A stretch of DNA of 64,000 nucleotides from an uncultured Prevotellaceae bacterium. Its GTDB lineage: Bacteria > Bacteroidota > Bacteroidia > Bacteroidales > Bacteroidaceae. The translations under genes and the position numbers were made by a program. The stretch lies in the NCBI GenBank assembly GCA_900314655.1, contig OMWC01000002.1, positions 124,001 to 188,000 of the forward strand. The letters are read 5' to 3'. Every line of letters begins with the position of its first letter. Position 1 is the stretch's first letter. This document shows positions 24,313 to 32,513 of the stretch, in pieces. A model generated the notes under the pieces. It saw only the letters and a list, made by a program, of their open reading frames with translations. It was not told the origin of the DNA and made no database searches.

Positions 24313-26688
24313 ATGTGCAAGAAAATAGTCATTCTCGTCCTTCTCATCGTGTGCGCGCTACAAGCTGGCGCACAGACTTTTACCTTGCAGGGTAAGGTGA
24401 CCGACGACCAGATGAACCCCGTGGAACTCGCTACCGTCAGCGTACTCTCGCAGGGCCGTGTGGCCATGACCAACCTGAAGGGAGAATTCGAAATGACCTT
24501 GCGTTCGGAGGATTCCGTCGTGGTGAAGTTCTCGATGGTGGGCTACAAGACCAAAACACGCGTGCTCCGCCGTCCACGAGGCAAGCAGACGCTCCAGATA
24601 CAACTCTACGACGACAACCAGCTGGCAGAAGTGACCGTCACCGAAAAGCAACGCCAGCACACCGGCACCGAACAGCTCGACATCAAGGACATCAAGCAGA
24701 CGCCTTCCGTGACAGGCAATGCCGTGGAGGAAATGATACAATCGCAAGCCGGCGTGAGCTCACATTCGGAGCTCTCTTCCCAGTATAACGTGCGTGGCGG
24801 TTCGTTCGACGAGAATTCCGTCTATATAAATAATGTGGAAGTCTATCGTCCGTTCCTTGTCAGAAGCGGGCAGCAGGAAGGCCTCTCCATCATCAATCCC
24901 GACATGGTGGAGCGTGTGGGCTTCTCCACCGGCGGATTCGAAGCCAAGTATGGCGACAAGATGTCGTCGGCCCTCGACATACAGTACAAGAAGCCCAAAC
25001 GCTTCGAGGCCAGCCTCACCGCCTCCCTCCTGGGAGCCAGCGCCTTCGTGGGATTCTCCACAAAGAAACTCTCCTGGAGCAACGGCGTGAGATATAAGAC
25101 CAACAAATACCTCTTGGGATCACTCGAAACCAATGGTGAATACGAGCCAAACTTCTTTGACTATCAGACGTATCTCACCTACGAACCCAACAAACGCTGG
25201 ACATTCAAGCTGATGGGCGACATCTCGCTCAACCACTACAACTTCACGCCCGACAGCCGCGAAACAACATTCGGAACACTCGTTGACGTGAAGTCGTTCA
25301 AGGTCTATTTCGACGGATGGGAGAAAGACGTGTTCCGCACCTACTTCGGTACGGCCAGCCTGACCCGTCATTTCGGCGAGAAAACCCACCTCTCGCTCCT
25401 TGCCTCTGCCTTCCAGACCAACGAGCAGGAGCGCTACGACATACAGGGACAATATTGGCTCAACCAGACAGAGACCTCCGAGAACCTGGGCGTGGGCACC
25501 TATATGGAGCATGCACGCAACTACCTGAAGGCCCGCGTGGCCAGCTTCAAACTGATGCTCCAGCACAAGGCCAAGCGCCATGACATCGAAGCCGGAGTGA
25601 CCTACAAGATAGAACACGTGGAAGAACAGCTCAAGGAATACGAGATGCGCGATTCGAGCGGCTACTCCATCCCTCATACGGGCAAAGACCTGAAGATGAT
25701 CTACACCATGGCCGCACGCAACAAGCTCGATGCCAACCGCATAGAAGCCTATATCCAGGACACCTACAAATGGACCAACGCCTCTGAGACCGCCTTCTAT
25801 ACGCTCAACTACGGCGTGCGCTTCAGCCACTGGAACTACACGCGCGAAAGCCTCTGCAGCCCGCGCCTCTCGCTTGCCATCGTTCCGGCCTACAACAACG
25901 ACGTGACCTTCCGCTTTGCCACGGGCCTCTACTATCAGGCTCCGTTCTTCAAGGAGCTACGCGACACCACGACCCGCGACGGCGTCACCTACGCCACCCT
26001 GAACCAGAAAGTGAAGAGCCAGCGAAGCATCCATTTCATCATCGGCTACGACCACCGCTTCAAGATGATGGAGCGCCCCTTCAAGTTCACCGCCGAAGCC
26101 TACTACAAGATGCTCGGCAACCTCGTGCCCTACACGGTGAGCAACGTGAAGGTGGTCTATGACGCATCCCAGCAATGCAGCGGCCACGCCATGGGTCTCG
26201 ACCTCAAGCTCTACGGCGAATTCGTGCCCGGAGCCGATTCCTGGCTCACCTTCTCGCTGATGAACACCCGAATGAAGATTAACGGCCAGAGCATCCCCCT
26301 GCCTACCGACCAGCGCTATGGCGTGAACCTCTTCTTCACCGATTTCTTCCCGGGCACCACCCGATGGAAGATGGCCCTCAAGTTCGTCTTTGCCGACGGA
26401 CTGCCCTTTGGCGCGCCCCACCGTTCGCTCAGCGACACTCCCTACCGAATGCCTGCCTACAAGCGCGTGGATATCGGCATGAGCTACCGACTGCTCGACA
26501 ACCACGACCGCCACAACAAGAAGATGCCGTTCCGCAATATATGGCTCGGAATCGACGGACTCAACCTCTTCGGCATCAACAATGTGAACTCCTACTACTG
26601 GATTACCGACGTGACCAACCAGCAGTTTGCCGTGCCCAACTACCTGACGGGCCGCCAGATCAACGGCAAGGTGACATTCGAATTCTGA
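24313..26688 (+). CDS. TonB-dependent outer-membrane receptor with carboxypeptidase-like N-terminal domain
   Basis: This 791-residue outer-membrane transporter starts with a signal peptide (MCKKIVILVLLIVCALQAGAQ). A carboxypeptidase-D-regulatory-like domain (LQGKVTDDQMNPVELATVSV to about residue 100) precedes the plug, with ITNNVEVYRPFLV-like plug sequence near residue 175 and YNVRGGSFDENSVYINN near residue 160. A long barrel then ends in GRQINGKVTFEF with a terminal aromatic. No SusD partner follows, so it is not a classical Sus pair; the substrate is unknown. The ATG is preceded by AAGAGGAT, an unusually good ribosome site for this genome. Confidence 0.93.
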   Translation: MCKKIVILVLLIVCALQAGAQTFTLQGKVTDDQMNPVELATVSVLSQGRVAMTNLKGEFEMTLRSEDSVVVKFSMVGYKTKTRVLRRPRGKQTLQIQLYDDNQLAEVTVTEKQRQHTGTEQLDIKDIKQTPSVTGNAVEEMIQSQAGVSSHSELSSQYNVRGGSFDENSVYINNVEVYRPFLVRSGQQEGLSIINPDMVERVGFSTGGFEAKYGDKMSSALDIQYKKPKRFEASLTASLLGASAFVGFSTKKLSWSNGVRYKTNKYLLGSLETNGEYEPNFFDYQTYLTYEPNKRWTFKLMGDISLNHYNFTPDSRETTFGTLVDVKSFKVYFDGWEKDVFRTYFGTASLTRHFGEKTHLSLLASAFQTNEQERYDIQGQYWLNQTETSENLGVGTYMEHARNYLKARVASFKLMLQHKAKRHDIEAGVTYKIEHVEEQLKEYEMRDSSGYSIPHTGKDLKMIYTMAARNKLDANRIEAYIQDTYKWTNASETAFYTLNYGVRFSHWNYTRESLCSPRLSLAIVPAYNNDVTFRFATGLYYQAPFFKELRDTTTRDGVTYATLNQKVKSQRSIHFIIGYDHRFKMMERPFKFTAEAYYKMLGNLVPYTVSNVKVVYDASQQCSGHAMGLDLKLYGEFVPGADSWLTFSLMNTRMKINGQSIPLPTDQRYGVNLFFTDFFPGTTRWKMALKFVFADGLPFGAPHRSLSDTPYRMPAYKRVDIGMSYRLLDNHDRHNKKMPFRNIWLGIDGLNLFGINNVNSYYWITDVTNQQFAVPNYLTGRQINGKVTFEF

Positions 26689-26766
26689 CCCTCGTTAATC
26701 CCCCACTCCTCTTCCGCTCATCATTTCCTGCCCGCTTAATGGCCCCTTGCCATGTGCAAATGGGTT

Positions 26767-26870
26767 TGCACAATTTGTGCAGAGGCCTTGCACAATTTGT
26801 GCAGATGCGCTGCACACTTTGTGCGGATGATGTGCACACTTTGTGCAGATGATGCGCACAAAATCTGCAC
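26767..26870. repeat. 22-bp tandem array of a palindromic core (TGCACAATTTGTGCA, 5 units)
   Basis: Units start at 26767, 26789, 26811, 26833 and 26855, exactly 22 bp apart. The first two cores are the perfect palindrome TGCACAA-T-TTGTGCA; the third and fourth read TGCACACTTTGTGC; the fifth is degenerate (CGCACAAAATCTGCA). Linkers are GAGGCCT, GATGCGC and GATGATG types. The core is unrelated to the CAAAGTATCATCCGTTG arrays but the period is the same. Confidence 0.93.
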
Positions 26871-26973
26871 AAGCACGGAGTCTGTCGTGCGGCTGTTGAC
26901 ACGCGAGTCACGCGATTTAGTTTTATTCACAATCAAATAGAAGAAAAGATTTGGTCAGACCACAAAATCTTAT

Positions 26974-26981
26974 TACCTTTG
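26974..26981 (+). promoter_or_regulatory. -7 box (TACCTTTG) of the methylmalonyl-CoA operon
   Basis: TACCTTTG lies 30 nt before the ATG at 27012. It shows that the in-frame ATG at 26979, which overlaps the box, is not the start. Confidence 0.7.
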
Positions 26982-27011
26982 CACCAATATATTTATTTAA
27001 ATCAAACGAAT

Positions 27012-27422
27012 ATGAAAATCTCACACATTGAACATCTGGGCATTGCCGTCCAGAGCATTGAGGAGAGCCTGCCATTCTTTGAGAATGTGCTCGGACTGAA
27101 GTGTTACAACATCGAAGTAGTGGAAGACCAGAAAGTGAAGACCGCCTTCCTGAAGTGCGGCGAAGTGAAGCTGGAACTGCTTGAGCCCACGTCGCCTGAA
27201 AGCACCATCCAGAAGTGGCTCGACAAGGGCAACCACGGTGTTCATCACGTGGCTTTCTGCATTGAGGACGGTGTAGCCAACGCTCTGGCTGAATGCGACG
27301 AGAAGGGCATCCGCCTCATTGACAAGGCTCCCCGCAAGGGCGCTGAGCAGCTGAACATTGCATTCCTGCACCCGAAGTCAACCGTGGGTATCCTGACTGA
27401 GCTCTGCGAGCATCCGGAATAA
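27012..27422 (+). CDS. mce: Methylmalonyl-CoA epimerase
   Basis: Mce interconverts the two epimers of methylmalonyl-CoA in the succinate-propionate pathway. The 136-residue vicinal-oxygen-chelate protein starts MKISHIEHLGIAVQSIEESLPFFENVLGL. It has metal ligands in HLGIAV (the first His region), GVHHVAFCIED near residue 77 and LTEL near the C terminus, plus KGAEQLNIAFLHPKSTVGILTELCEHPE, a standard Mce ending. It begins an operon with the carboxyltransferase gene 47 bp downstream. The start at 27012 is chosen from the promoter position and the family N terminus. Confidence 0.96.
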   Translation: MKISHIEHLGIAVQSIEESLPFFENVLGLKCYNIEVVEDQKVKTAFLKCGEVKLELLEPTSPESTIQKWLDKGNHGVHHVAFCIEDGVANALAECDEKGIRLIDKAPRKGAEQLNIAFLHPKSTVGILTELCEHPE

Positions 27423-27469
27423 AGATTAAGGTAAAGATTATAATAAGGTAAAACAACTAGAACAAAAAG

Positions 27470-29035
27470 ATGTCACAACAATTAGAAAAGATTAAGGAGC
27501 TGATCGCCAAGCGCGAGCAGGCTCGTCTGGGCGGTGGCGAAAAAGCCATTGAGAAACAACACGCCCGCGGTAAATACACAGCTCGCGAGCGTATCGACAT
27601 GTTGCTTGACGAAGGCAGTTTCGAAGAGGTAGATATGTTCAAGCTCCACCGTTGCACCAACTTCGGTATGGAGAAGAAGCAGTATCTGGGCGACGGCGTG
27701 GTGGCCGGAAGCGGCACCATTGACGGTCGTCTGGTATATGTGTTCGCACAGGACTTCACCGTGAATGCAGGTTCACTCTCTGAGACGATGAGCGAGAAGA
27801 TCTGCAAGGTGATGGACCTCGGCATGAAGATGGGTGCTCCCGTGATCGGTATCAACGATTCTGGCGGTGCACGTATCCAGGAAGGTATCAACGCACTGGC
27901 CGGTTACGCAGAAATCTTCGAGCGTAACATCCTGGCTTCGGGTGTGATTCCTCAGATTTCGGTGATTGCCGGACCGTGTGCCGGTGGTGCCGTATATTCT
28001 CCCGCACTGACCGACTTCACCCTGATGATCGAAGGCACCTCCTATATGTTCCTGACCGGTCCGAAGGTGGTGAAGAGCGTGACAGGCGAAGACGTTGACC
28101 AGGAGAGCTTGGGTGGTGCAAGCGTTCACTCCACGAAGAGCGGTGTGACCCACTTCACGGCCAAGACCGACGAAGAGGGCATCGAGATGATCAAGACGCT
28201 GCTGAGCTTCATTCCGCAGAACAACATGGAAGAGGCTCCCCGCAAGGAGTGCACTGACCCCATCAACCGCATGGAGAATTCACTGAACGAGATTCTGCCC
28301 GACGATCCCAACAAGGCATACGACATGTATGAGGTAATCTCGGCCATCACGGACAACGGCGAGTTCTTCGAGGTGCAGCCCAAGTTTGCCAAGAACATCA
28401 TCGTGGGCTTTGCCCGCTTCAACGGTCAGAGCGTAGGTATCGTGGCCAACCAGCCTAACTGCTATGCCGGTGTGCTCGATGTGAACGCTTCCCGTAAAGG
28501 TGCCCGCTTCGTACGCTTCTGCGATGCCTTCAATATTCCTATCGTAAGCCTCGTTGACGTGCCCGGATTCCTGCCCGGCACAGGTCAGGAGTACAACGCC
28601 GTCATCCTGCACGGAGCACAGCTGCTCTATGCTTACGGTGAGGCTACCGTGCCTAAGATTACCGTCACGCTCCGCAAGTCGTATGGTGGTTCTCACATCG
28701 TGATGGGCTCCAAGCAGCTCCACACCGACGTGAACTACGCATGGCCCAATGCTGAGATTGCCGTGATGGGTGCATCTGGTGCAGCTGCCGTTCTCTATGC
28801 CAAGGAAGCCAAGGCCAAGAAAGAGGCCGGCGAAGACGTAGGCGCATTCATCGCTGAGAAGGAACAGGAGTACAACGACCTGTTTGCCAATCCATATCAG
28901 GCAGCCAAATACGGCTACATTGACGACGTGATTGAGCCACGCAACACCCGCTTCCGCATCTGCCGCGCACTGGCTCAGCTCCAGACCAAGCGCGATTCGC
29001 TTCCCGCTAAGAAGCACGGTAATATTCCAATGTAA
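27470..29035 (+). CDS. mmdA: Acyl-CoA carboxylase carboxyltransferase (methylmalonyl-CoA decarboxylase alpha / propionyl-CoA carboxylase beta)
   Basis: This 521-residue carboxyltransferase moves CO2 between biotin and propionyl/methylmalonyl-CoA. Family signatures are GEKAIEKQHARGKYTARERIDMLLDEGSFEE, the first oxyanion region GINDSGGARIQEGINALAGY, IAGPCAGGAVYSPALTDFTLM, LVDVPGFLPGTGQEYNAVILHGA, and the C-terminal GYIDDVIEPRNTRFRICRAL. In Bacteroidetes this gene serves the methylmalonyl-CoA step of succinate-to-propionate metabolism. The sodium-pump beta subunit gene that often follows is absent here, so whether the complex acts as a membrane decarboxylase or a soluble carboxylase is undecided. 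Confidence 0.95.
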   Translation: MSQQLEKIKELIAKREQARLGGGEKAIEKQHARGKYTARERIDMLLDEGSFEEVDMFKLHRCTNFGMEKKQYLGDGVVAGSGTIDGRLVYVFAQDFTVNAGSLSETMSEKICKVMDLGMKMGAPVIGINDSGGARIQEGINALAGYAEIFERNILASGVIPQISVIAGPCAGGAVYSPALTDFTLMIEGTSYMFLTGPKVVKSVTGEDVDQESLGGASVHSTKSGVTHFTAKTDEEGIEMIKTLLSFIPQNNMEEAPRKECTDPINRMENSLNEILPDDPNKAYDMYEVISAITDNGEFFEVQPKFAKNIIVGFARFNGQSVGIVANQPNCYAGVLDVNASRKGARFVRFCDAFNIPIVSLVDVPGFLPGTGQEYNAVILHGAQLLYAYGEATVPKITVTLRKSYGGSHIVMGSKQLHTDVNYAWPNAEIAVMGASGAAAVLYAKEAKAKKEAGEDVGAFIAEKEQEYNDLFANPYQAAKYGYIDDVIEPRNTRFRICRALAQLQTKRDSLPAKKHGNIPM

Positions 29036-29046
29036 GCAAGACTATT

Positions 29047-29202
29047 ATGACTAACGAAGTATATGCTGCCATTGCCATGGCGCTCCATGAGCATCAGGGC
29101 AACAATGTGCACGACAAGGAGGCTGGCATCATCACCATCAGGAATCACCACACCCAGTGGGACTCTCACATCCTGACGATGACGCCGAATCCTTCGAAAT
29201 AA
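29047..29202 (+). CDS. Short OadG/epsilon-like accessory subunit of the carboxylase (51 residues)
   Basis: This small gene sits between the carboxyltransferase and biotin-carrier genes. It encodes MTNEVYAAIAMALHEHQG, then NNVHDKEAGIITIRN, then HHTQWDSHILTMTPNPSK. The pattern (IAAIAMAL, D-E, TI-R, then W-S-I/H and a Pro-Lys end) resembles the C-terminal region of OadG/gamma subunits of decarboxylase pumps. The N-terminal membrane helix of those subunits is missing. Spacing is tight (11 bp after mmdA, 12 bp before the biotin carrier), which supports real coding. The likely role is bridging or stabilising the complex, by analogy with small epsilon-type subunits; that is inference. Confidence 0.75.
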   Translation: MTNEVYAAIAMALHEHQGNNVHDKEAGIITIRNHHTQWDSHILTMTPNPSK

Positions 29203-29214
29203 AATCTACACGCA

Positions 29215-29643
29215 ATGAAAGAATATAAATATACCATCAACGGTAATAAGTACGAAGTTGCCATCGGCGACATCGAAGACAATATTGCCACCGTAACCGT
29301 GAACGGTGAGGAATACAAGGTGGAAATGGAGAAAGAGGCTGAGCCCGAGAAGAAGAAGGTCGTAGTGGCCCGTCCTGCTGCCAAGGCAGATGCTCCCGCC
29401 TCCGCACCTGCTGCCGGAAAAGTGAACGTGAACAATGCGCTGAAGGCTCCGCTCCCCGGCGTGATCACCGAGGTGAAGGTTGCCGTAGGCGACGAAGTGA
29501 AGGCCGGCGACACCGTGGTTGTGCTGGAAGCCATGAAGATGGCCAACAACCTGGACGCTGAGACCGACGGTAAGGTAACGGCCGTTCTGGTGAAGGAAGG
29601 CGACAGCGTGATGGAAGACACGCCGCTCGTTGTCATCGAATAA
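29215..29643 (+). CDS. Biotin carboxyl carrier protein of the acyl-CoA carboxylase
   Basis: This 142-residue protein carries the biotin-lysine in VLEAMKMAN (about residue 109) within a C-terminal lipoyl/biotinyl domain (NALKAPLPGVITEVKVAVGDEVKAGDTVVV). The N-terminal half is a small beta domain (YKYTINGNKYEVAIGDIEDNIATVTVNGEEYKVEME) joined by an Ala/Pro/Lys-rich flexible linker that lets the biotin swing between active sites. It is the last gene of the mce operon, ending at a strong terminator 20 bp later. Confidence 0.95.
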   Translation: MKEYKYTINGNKYEVAIGDIEDNIATVTVNGEEYKVEMEKEAEPEKKKVVVARPAAKADAPASAPAAGKVNVNNALKAPLPGVITEVKVAVGDEVKAGDTVVVLEAMKMANNLDAETDGKVTAVLVKEGDSVMEDTPLVVIE

Positions 29644-29661
29644 GGCTACACCTTAAATTAT

Positions 29662-29711
29662 AAAAACGCTAAATTGCGCCTACGGGGTCAGCAGTTTAGC
29701 GTTTTTTCTTT
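29662..29711. terminator. Bidirectional terminator after the carboxylase operon
   Basis: AAAAACGCTAAA (29662-29673) pairs with TTTAGCGTTTTT (29695-29706). A T run follows on the plus strand and the complementary A run gives a T run on the minus strand, so it also serves the convergent MFS gene. Confidence 0.9.
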
Positions 29712-29713
29712 TA

Positions 29714-30895
29714 TTAGCGGTTCTTATGCTTCAAGTACCAGGTGTGGGTGAAGAACTGGTAGATAAGCAAGGCCGCTACAACCAGCACGAAAGAACTCCA
29801 TACGCATGCCGCCAGACTGGCTTTACAACACATAAAGCCGACCGCCAACCCAAGCGCAAGCCCGAATTCCCATCCCAGGAAATAGGTGCTCTGAGAGGTG
29901 CCTCGCTGGCAATGGTGGCTGAGCTTGATGAAGAACAATAGGAAGCGGGCGCCAATGATGCCCGTACCCGTGCCGATGAAAAATGGCGCAATATAATCTA
30001 CGGCCGTCTTCTGGTGACTAAGCAGCATCAGCAAGGCGCAGCCTATCAGGAACAGTCCACTGAGCACTTCGCTCTTCAATTCTGCATTTACGAAGACGAA
30101 TTTCTGCGCAATCAGCGACAACAGGAAGCCCGACATCATCATGCCGTAGAAGATAATGTTGTGGGGAAGCGCAAAGAGGATGCCGATGGCTGTGGTGATC
30201 AGCACCAGGTTCAGGAACAGCCACAGGCCCTGAGGCAGGAAGAAGCGGTCGAGCGTGAATACACGCACCTTGTCTTCGGGTGCCTTGAATGGGAAATGAA
30301 TGGTAAGAATCAGGCAGGCTGCCAACAGACAGCAAGCCATGGACCCCACCAGCACGGTGTCGAAACCTGCAACCGACGACGTGCCGAACCGCATCAATAT
30401 GAGGGCACTCAGCGGCCCCAGCGAAAGGGCAAAACGACCGAACCATGAGGCGCTGTGATTGGCCTCCGTGCGCTGAAACGACTCGCAGGTATCGATGATG
30501 AGCGTACTCATCAGCACCATCTGCGTAAACCCGAAAAAGGCACCACAGCATAAGCGTATAAGCAGCAACACCCAGAACGGCAGCGGCCCGAGCTTCACGC
30601 CATAATATAAAAAAGCATACGACAGCATCAAGCCCACAATGGCCCAGAGGCAAACATGATTGCGGCGCTCATGCTGAACAAGGAAGCTGCAGAATCCGCC
30701 GAGCAGGAACAGCCCAACGCCATAAGCCAACATCATCAGTCCCGTTTGCTCCATCCCGTGATGAAGCTGCATCCACTGCGGCATCGAAGGGATGAGCATA
30801 TAGACCGACATGTTGAGCAGCAGGTTGGCTAAAGCCAGATGCCAGAACTCACGATGCCAGAGCTTTACATGGACAGGCGTATTCTGTGTGTACAT
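29714..30895 (-). CDS. MFS transporter
   Basis: This 393-residue integral membrane protein shows about 12 hydrophobic segments, starting FWHLALANLLLNMSVYMLIPSMPQWM and including MMLAYGVGLFLLGGFCSFLVQHERRNH, the family A-motif region. The closing segments LGWEFGLALGLAVGFMCCKASLAACVWSSFVLVVAALLIYQF are also membrane-spanning. It resembles drug/sugar-type major facilitator proteins in Bacteroidetes, but the substrate cannot be assigned. It lies immediately upstream of nothing on its own strand except panB, whose stop is 5 bp from its start, so panB-MFS cotranscription is likely. Confidence 0.88.
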   Translation of the reverse strand: MYTQNTPVHVKLWHREFWHLALANLLLNMSVYMLIPSMPQWMQLHHGMEQTGLMMLAYGVGLFLLGGFCSFLVQHERRNHVCLWAIVGLMLSYAFLYYGVKLGPLPFWVLLLIRLCCGAFFGFTQMVLMSTLIIDTCESFQRTEANHSASWFGRFALSLGPLSALILMRFGTSSVAGFDTVLVGSMACCLLAACLILTIHFPFKAPEDKVRVFTLDRFFLPQGLWLFLNLVLITTAIGILFALPHNIIFYGMMMSGFLLSLIAQKFVFVNAELKSEVLSGLFLIGCALLMLLSHQKTAVDYIAPFFIGTGTGIIGARFLLFFIKLSHHCQRGTSQSTYFLGWEFGLALGLAVGFMCCKASLAACVWSSFVLVVAALLIYQFFTHTWYLKHKNR

Positions 30896-30900
30896 ACGTA

Positions 30901-31722
30901 TTAATAGCTTTCCTGTTCGTTGGGGAAATCACCCGATTTCACGTCGCCTACATATTGGCCAATGGCATCTGTCATCACCTGATACAGATTGGCATAGCGG
31001 CGAAGGAAACGCGGAGAGAATCCTTGCGACTTGCCCAGCATGTCGTCGATTACGAGTATCTGGCCGTCGGTATGGCCACCGGCACCGATACCGATCGTGG
31101 GCACATTGATAGCCTTCGTCACTTCATCAGCAAGCGTGGCCGGCACTTTCTCCAGAACAACCGCAAAACAACCGGCCTCCGAGAGCAATTTTGCATCAGA
31201 GATCAACTTCTGAGCCTCGGCTTCTTCCTTGGCCCGAACGGCATACGTGCCAAACTTGTTGATGCTCTGAGGTGTCAGTCCCAGGTGTCCCATCACGGGA
31301 ATACCTGCATCCAGGATACCCTTCACGGTGTCAAGAATCTCGATGCCGCCCTCCAGCTTGAGTGCATCGCAGCCACTTTCCTTCATGATGCGAACGGCGT
31401 TCTTGATGCCTTCCTTGCGGTCAACCTGATAGGAACCGAAAGGCATGTCACACACGACCAACGCACGCTTCACGGCGCGAACCACCGAACGAGCATGATA
31501 GATCATCTGATCTACGGTCATGGGGAGCGTGGTATGGTTACCAGCCATCACGTTGGAGGCTGAGTCGCCAATCAATATTCCGTCAATGCCGGCTCCGTCA
31601 ACGATGCCAGCCGTAGTGAAGTCATAGGATGTAAGCATGGAAATCTTCTCTCCACGCTGCTTCATTTCGATAAAACGATGCGTTGTAACCTTACGCGCAT
31701 CACTTACTAAATATCCTGCCAT
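30901..31722 (-). CDS. panB: 3-methyl-2-oxobutanoate hydroxymethyltransferase (PanB)
   Basis: PanB makes ketopantoate from alpha-ketoisovalerate and methylene-THF in pantothenate/CoA synthesis. The 273-residue protein has [33 protein letters not shown] (metal-binding Asp in IGDS), PFGSYQ, KLEGG near residue 115, GHLGLTPQS near residue 137 and [21 protein letters not shown] near residue 205. The open frame extends 27 codons upstream. The start at 31722 ([17 protein letters not shown]) is chosen because it matches the family and because the promoter at 31761-31768 lies upstream of it and inside the longer frame. Confidence 0.96.
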   Translation of the reverse strand: MAGYLVSDARKVTTHRFIEMKQRGEKISMLTSYDFTTAGIVDGAGIDGILIGDSASNVMAGNHTTLPMTVDQMIYHARSVVRAVKRALVVCDMPFGSYQVDRKEGIKNAVRIMKESGCDALKLEGGIEILDTVKGILDAGIPVMGHLGLTPQSINKFGTYAVRAKEEAEAQKLISDAKLLSEAGCFAVVLEKVPATLADEVTKAINVPTIGIGAGGHTDGQILVIDDMLGKSQGFSPRFLRRYANLYQVMTDAIGQYVGDVKSGDFPNEQESY

Positions 31723-31760
31723 AATACTATATTTAATTGAGTTGTATAGAAAATCGGGTG

Positions 31761-31768
31761 CAAAGATA
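31761..31768 (-). promoter_or_regulatory. -7 box (TATCTTTG) of panB
   Basis: Minus-strand TATCTTTG lies 38 nt upstream of the panB ATG and inside the spurious N-terminal extension, supporting the shorter start. Confidence 0.65.
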
Positions 31769-31775
31769 GTGCTTT

Positions 31776-32429
31776 TTAGCGAGACACGGACACAATTTTG
31801 CAAAATTTTTCATCATCTAAGCCTTCGTAATCAGGTATCACCAAGTCGCACAAGGGCGAAATGGCTTCGGCTGGATTGGTCGTAGAGAGTCCCACGACGG
31901 TCATTCCTGCTGCCCTACCCGATTTGATTCCGTTGAAACTGTCCTCAAAGACCATGCATTCCGAGGGCTTAAGTCCGAAGCGTTGGGCAGCCTTCAGATA
32001 ACAGTCGGGATCAGGCTTTGAGGCCGAGAAGTCTTCAGAGGTGAGAATAGCATCAAAGATGGTATGAAATTCCGGGTGCTGCCGATACACGGAAGTCATC
32101 TTGATCTGATTGCTGGAAGTGACCACGGCAGTCTTCCACCCTTTGTTTCGCAACATGGATATAAACTGCTCAAATCCAGCGATATATCCGTAGTCCATTT
32201 GAGCTTCAAATTCATTCAGCCGTTGCGTGATGGCGGGTTGCTCACTGGCCAGTTCACCTGAGAACCAACCGTCGTAAATCTGCGTAAGTGTCTGTCCCTT
32301 GATTTTGTTCTCAAGTCCGGGCAATTCGGGGTGATAAAGACGGCATTGAGAACCCCAAAAAACAGAGTATTGGGATTCGGTATCAATGACCACGCCGTCG
32401 AGGTCGAAAAGTGCTGCTTTGTAATTCAT
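31776..32429 (-). CDS. HAD-superfamily hydrolase (beta-phosphoglucomutase-like)
   Basis: This 217-residue phosphatase or phosphomutase has motif [13 protein letters not shown] (about residues 7-18), motif II VVTSSN near residue 108, and motifs [39 protein letters not shown] from about residue 142. The helical cap between motifs I and II is the type shared by beta-phosphoglucomutase and phosphoglycolate phosphatase; the substrate is not determined. The start at [12 protein letters not shown] is chosen over the open frame further upstream because the -7 box ends 6 nt before it. Confidence 0.92.
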   Translation of the reverse strand: MNYKAALFDLDGVVIDTESQYSVFWGSQCRLYHPELPGLENKIKGQTLTQIYDGWFSGELASEQPAITQRLNEFEAQMDYGYIAGFEQFISMLRNKGWKTAVVTSSNQIKMTSVYRQHPEFHTIFDAILTSEDFSASKPDPDCYLKAAQRFGLKPSECMVFEDSFNGIKSGRAAGMTVVGLSTTNPAEAISPLCDLVIPDYEGLDDEKFCKIVSVSR

Positions 32430-32435
32430 CGGCTG

Positions 32436-32443
32436 CAAAGGTA
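32436..32443 (-). promoter_or_regulatory. -7 box (TACCTTTG) of the HAD gene, 6 nt from ATG
   Basis: The minus-strand TACCTTTG ends at 32436 and the ATG begins at 32429, predicting a leaderless or nearly leaderless message. Confidence 0.6.
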
Positions 32444-32496
32444 CATTTTTTTTTCTTTTTAACCACTGTTTTTCGTGAAATTCGCAATTAAATACG

Positions 32497-32504
32497 TACC
32501 TTTG
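32497..32504 (+). promoter_or_regulatory. -7 box (TACCTTTG) of the RsiV-like/rsmG/ruvC operon, 9 nt from ATG
   Basis: TACCTTTG ends 9 nt before the ATG at 32514. It probably drives the six-gene operon to about 37166. It also lies within the open frame that starts at 32475, ruling that start out. Confidence 0.65.
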
Positions 32505-32513
32505 CAAAATTAT

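Larger units (their letters stand above)
26689..27011. other. 323-bp intergenic region with palindromic repeat array and mce promoter
   Basis: No gene is seen. The region holds the TGCACAATTTGTGCA array at 26767-26870, then about 100 bp of AT-rich sequence and the -7 box at 26974. Short open frames that run through the array on the minus strand are repeat-derived. Confidence 0.8.

Noticed and set aside
24313..26688. SusC of a SusC/SusD polysaccharide utilisation locus
   Set aside because: No SusD-like lipoprotein or glycan enzymes follow, and the sequence reads as a general TonB-dependent receptor.
26660..26936. Minus-strand short open frames rich in Cys/His/Lys across the palindromic array
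   Set aside because: They are the repeat read as protein (CTNCA, LHKLC patterns), with no plausible start signal.
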